Positions 52,957 through 53,472 of a stretch of 53,472 nt of DNA are shown here, one piece after another. The notes below the pieces were generated by a model. The model was not told where the DNA came from. It saw only the letters and a program-made list of their open reading frames with translations, and did no database searches. Origin of the DNA: an uncultured Pseudomonadota bacterium (GTDB lineage: Bacteria > Pseudomonadota > Alphaproteobacteria > RF32 > CAG-239); NCBI GenBank assembly GCA_949298065.1, contig CASFUZ010000009.1, positions 1-53,472 on the forward strand, given 5' to 3'. Both the position numbers and the translations under genes were made by a program. Position 1 is the stretch's first letter. Every line of letters starts with the position of its first letter.

Positions 52957-53049
52957 CTGTCGCCAGCTTGACCGCGGTAATGGCTGTGGTGGCGACCTTT
53001 ACTGAATCGCGTTGCTTCCCATGTGCATATCTATCTTTTGTGCCCTGTA
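52957..53049 (+). repeat. 93-bp direct repeat, copy B
   Basis: Second copy of the repeat at 52789; the palindrome lies between the copies. The 409-bp gap from 52783 to 53191 thus holds these repeats, a tandem operator-like pair and a promoter, with no gene. Confidence 0.85.
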
Positions 53050-53070
53050 GCTTTTAGCGGAAAAAATATA

Positions 53071-53121
53071 TACCTTCATTAATGGTAGACAAAAATAAAT
53101 GTACCCTCATTATTAGTTGAC
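53071..53121 (+). promoter_or_regulatory. Tandem 20-bp operator-like repeats
   Basis: TACCTTCATTAATGGTAGAC (53071-53090) and TACCCTCATTATTAGTTGAC (53102-53121) match at 16 of 20 positions and start 31 bp apart, about three helical turns. The second overlaps the -35 box at 53117. Confidence 0.5.
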
Positions 53122-53145
53122 TCTTACCGCGAATCAGTGTATCAT
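53117..53145 (+). promoter_or_regulatory. Promoter of the right-edge surface protein gene
   Basis: TTGACT (53117-53122), 17 nt and TATCAT (53140-53145) predict a start near 53152, with GGGAGA before ATG 53192. Confidence 0.65.
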
Positions 53146-53191
53146 ATCCCTTAGATATGGACTTTAATTCTAAATTATTGGGAGAATGACT

Positions 53192-53472
53192 ATGCGATGT
53201 TTGCTTTTATCTACTGTTTCTTTATTTGTGGTACCGGCAGTTGCCATAGCCGCTCCCGATTTTATCTCACATACACACACCACACCTATTGAGTTAAAGC
53301 CCATATCTCCTTCTTCCGGCATTAAAACCGCGGCTATTTGCTTTTTGGGGATCGGAGATTGCGACCCTAATGTCGGTTTCGGTAAAGGTGATGAAAATTA
53401 TACTTTAGACACTTCCGCTCAATGTAAAAATGAGGGCTTTGTCGCTAATAATTGTAATAGTGTTCAAACCCC
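53192..53472 (+). CDS. Cysteine-rich secreted surface protein, 5' part
   Basis: The frame starts at ATG 53192 after GGGAGA and runs off the right edge; 93 codons are visible. Residues 1-21 form a signal peptide (MRCLLLSTVSLFVVPAVAIA before APD). The mature start is rich in Thr, Ser and His, and cysteine motifs then begin (AAICFLGIGDCDPN, AQCKNEGFVANNC). It looks like the start of the same protein type whose end opens the window. It has its own promoter and possible tandem operator. Surface location is inferred. Confidence 0.65.
   Translation, partial: MRCLLLSTVSLFVVPAVAIAAPDFISHTHTTPIELKPISPSSGIKTAAICFLGIGDCDPNVGFGKGDENYTLDTSAQCKNEGFVANNCNSVQT

Overview
This 53.5 kb window reads as a chromosomal contig from an alphaproteobacterium of roughly 40% GC. 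The evidence is a ChpT-type phosphotransferase (an alphaproteobacterial cell-cycle protein), the hopanoid squalene module hpnCDE, TrmFO, Mla/Mce lipid transport and OpgG/OpgH glucan synthesis. Gene style, cysteine-rich surface proteins and a single-chain glycyl-tRNA synthetase suggest an uncultured host- or gut-associated lineage; that placement is inference.

Layout. 1-4.5 kb: 3' end of a cysteine-rich surface protein, then a minus-strand operon of a secreted protein, chpT, a CheY-like regulator and a CheR methyltransferase. 4.6-8.8 kb: trmFO-hpnC-hpnD-hpnE with overlapping reading frames. 8.8-12.7 kb: the ffh-rpsP-rimM-trmD-rplS operon, with a long structured leader carrying two tandem ~100-nt modules and an apparent ATT start for ffh. 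12.7-17.5 kb: housekeeping genes (two HAD phosphatases, glyQS, a PhnP-like hydrolase) and tRNA-Gln. 17.5-18.0 kb: a relic of a proton-pumping pyrophosphatase. 18.0-26.3 kb: an accessory island with a WYL regulator, a Cas4-like/DEDD fusion nuclease, a secreted protein, a protein of unknown function, a beta-CASP-like metallo-hydrolase, a PD-(D/E)XK protein and a tandem AAA+ ATPase. The WYL operon and the ATPase-nuclease operon share a 15-bp operator at the same distance from their -10 boxes, so the island is the best candidate here for an undescribed defence-like system. 26.3-34 kb: a CNNM/CorC protein, lipoproteins, a CoA-disulfide-reductase/rhodanese fusion and an ELM1-like protein. 34-37 kb: a glycosyltransferase-like gene of higher GC beside an AIDA-type autotransporter. 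37-43.5 kb: an MscS channel, lipoproteins, a DUF1189-like protein with a histone-H1-like tail, and a structured RNA with its own promoter and terminator in front of an HTH gene. 43.6-51 kb: a Mla-like lipid transporter operon divergent from opgG-orfX-opgH. 51-53.5 kb: mutT, an MFS transporter, a repeat cluster, and the 5' end of another cysteine-rich surface protein.

Many genes serve the envelope: hopanoid precursor synthesis, lipid transport, periplasmic glucans, osmotic channel, autotransporter and lipoproteins. Starts were reassigned where Shine-Dalgarno sites, promoters or family alignment argued against the longest frame. All family calls are by eye; no database search was run.
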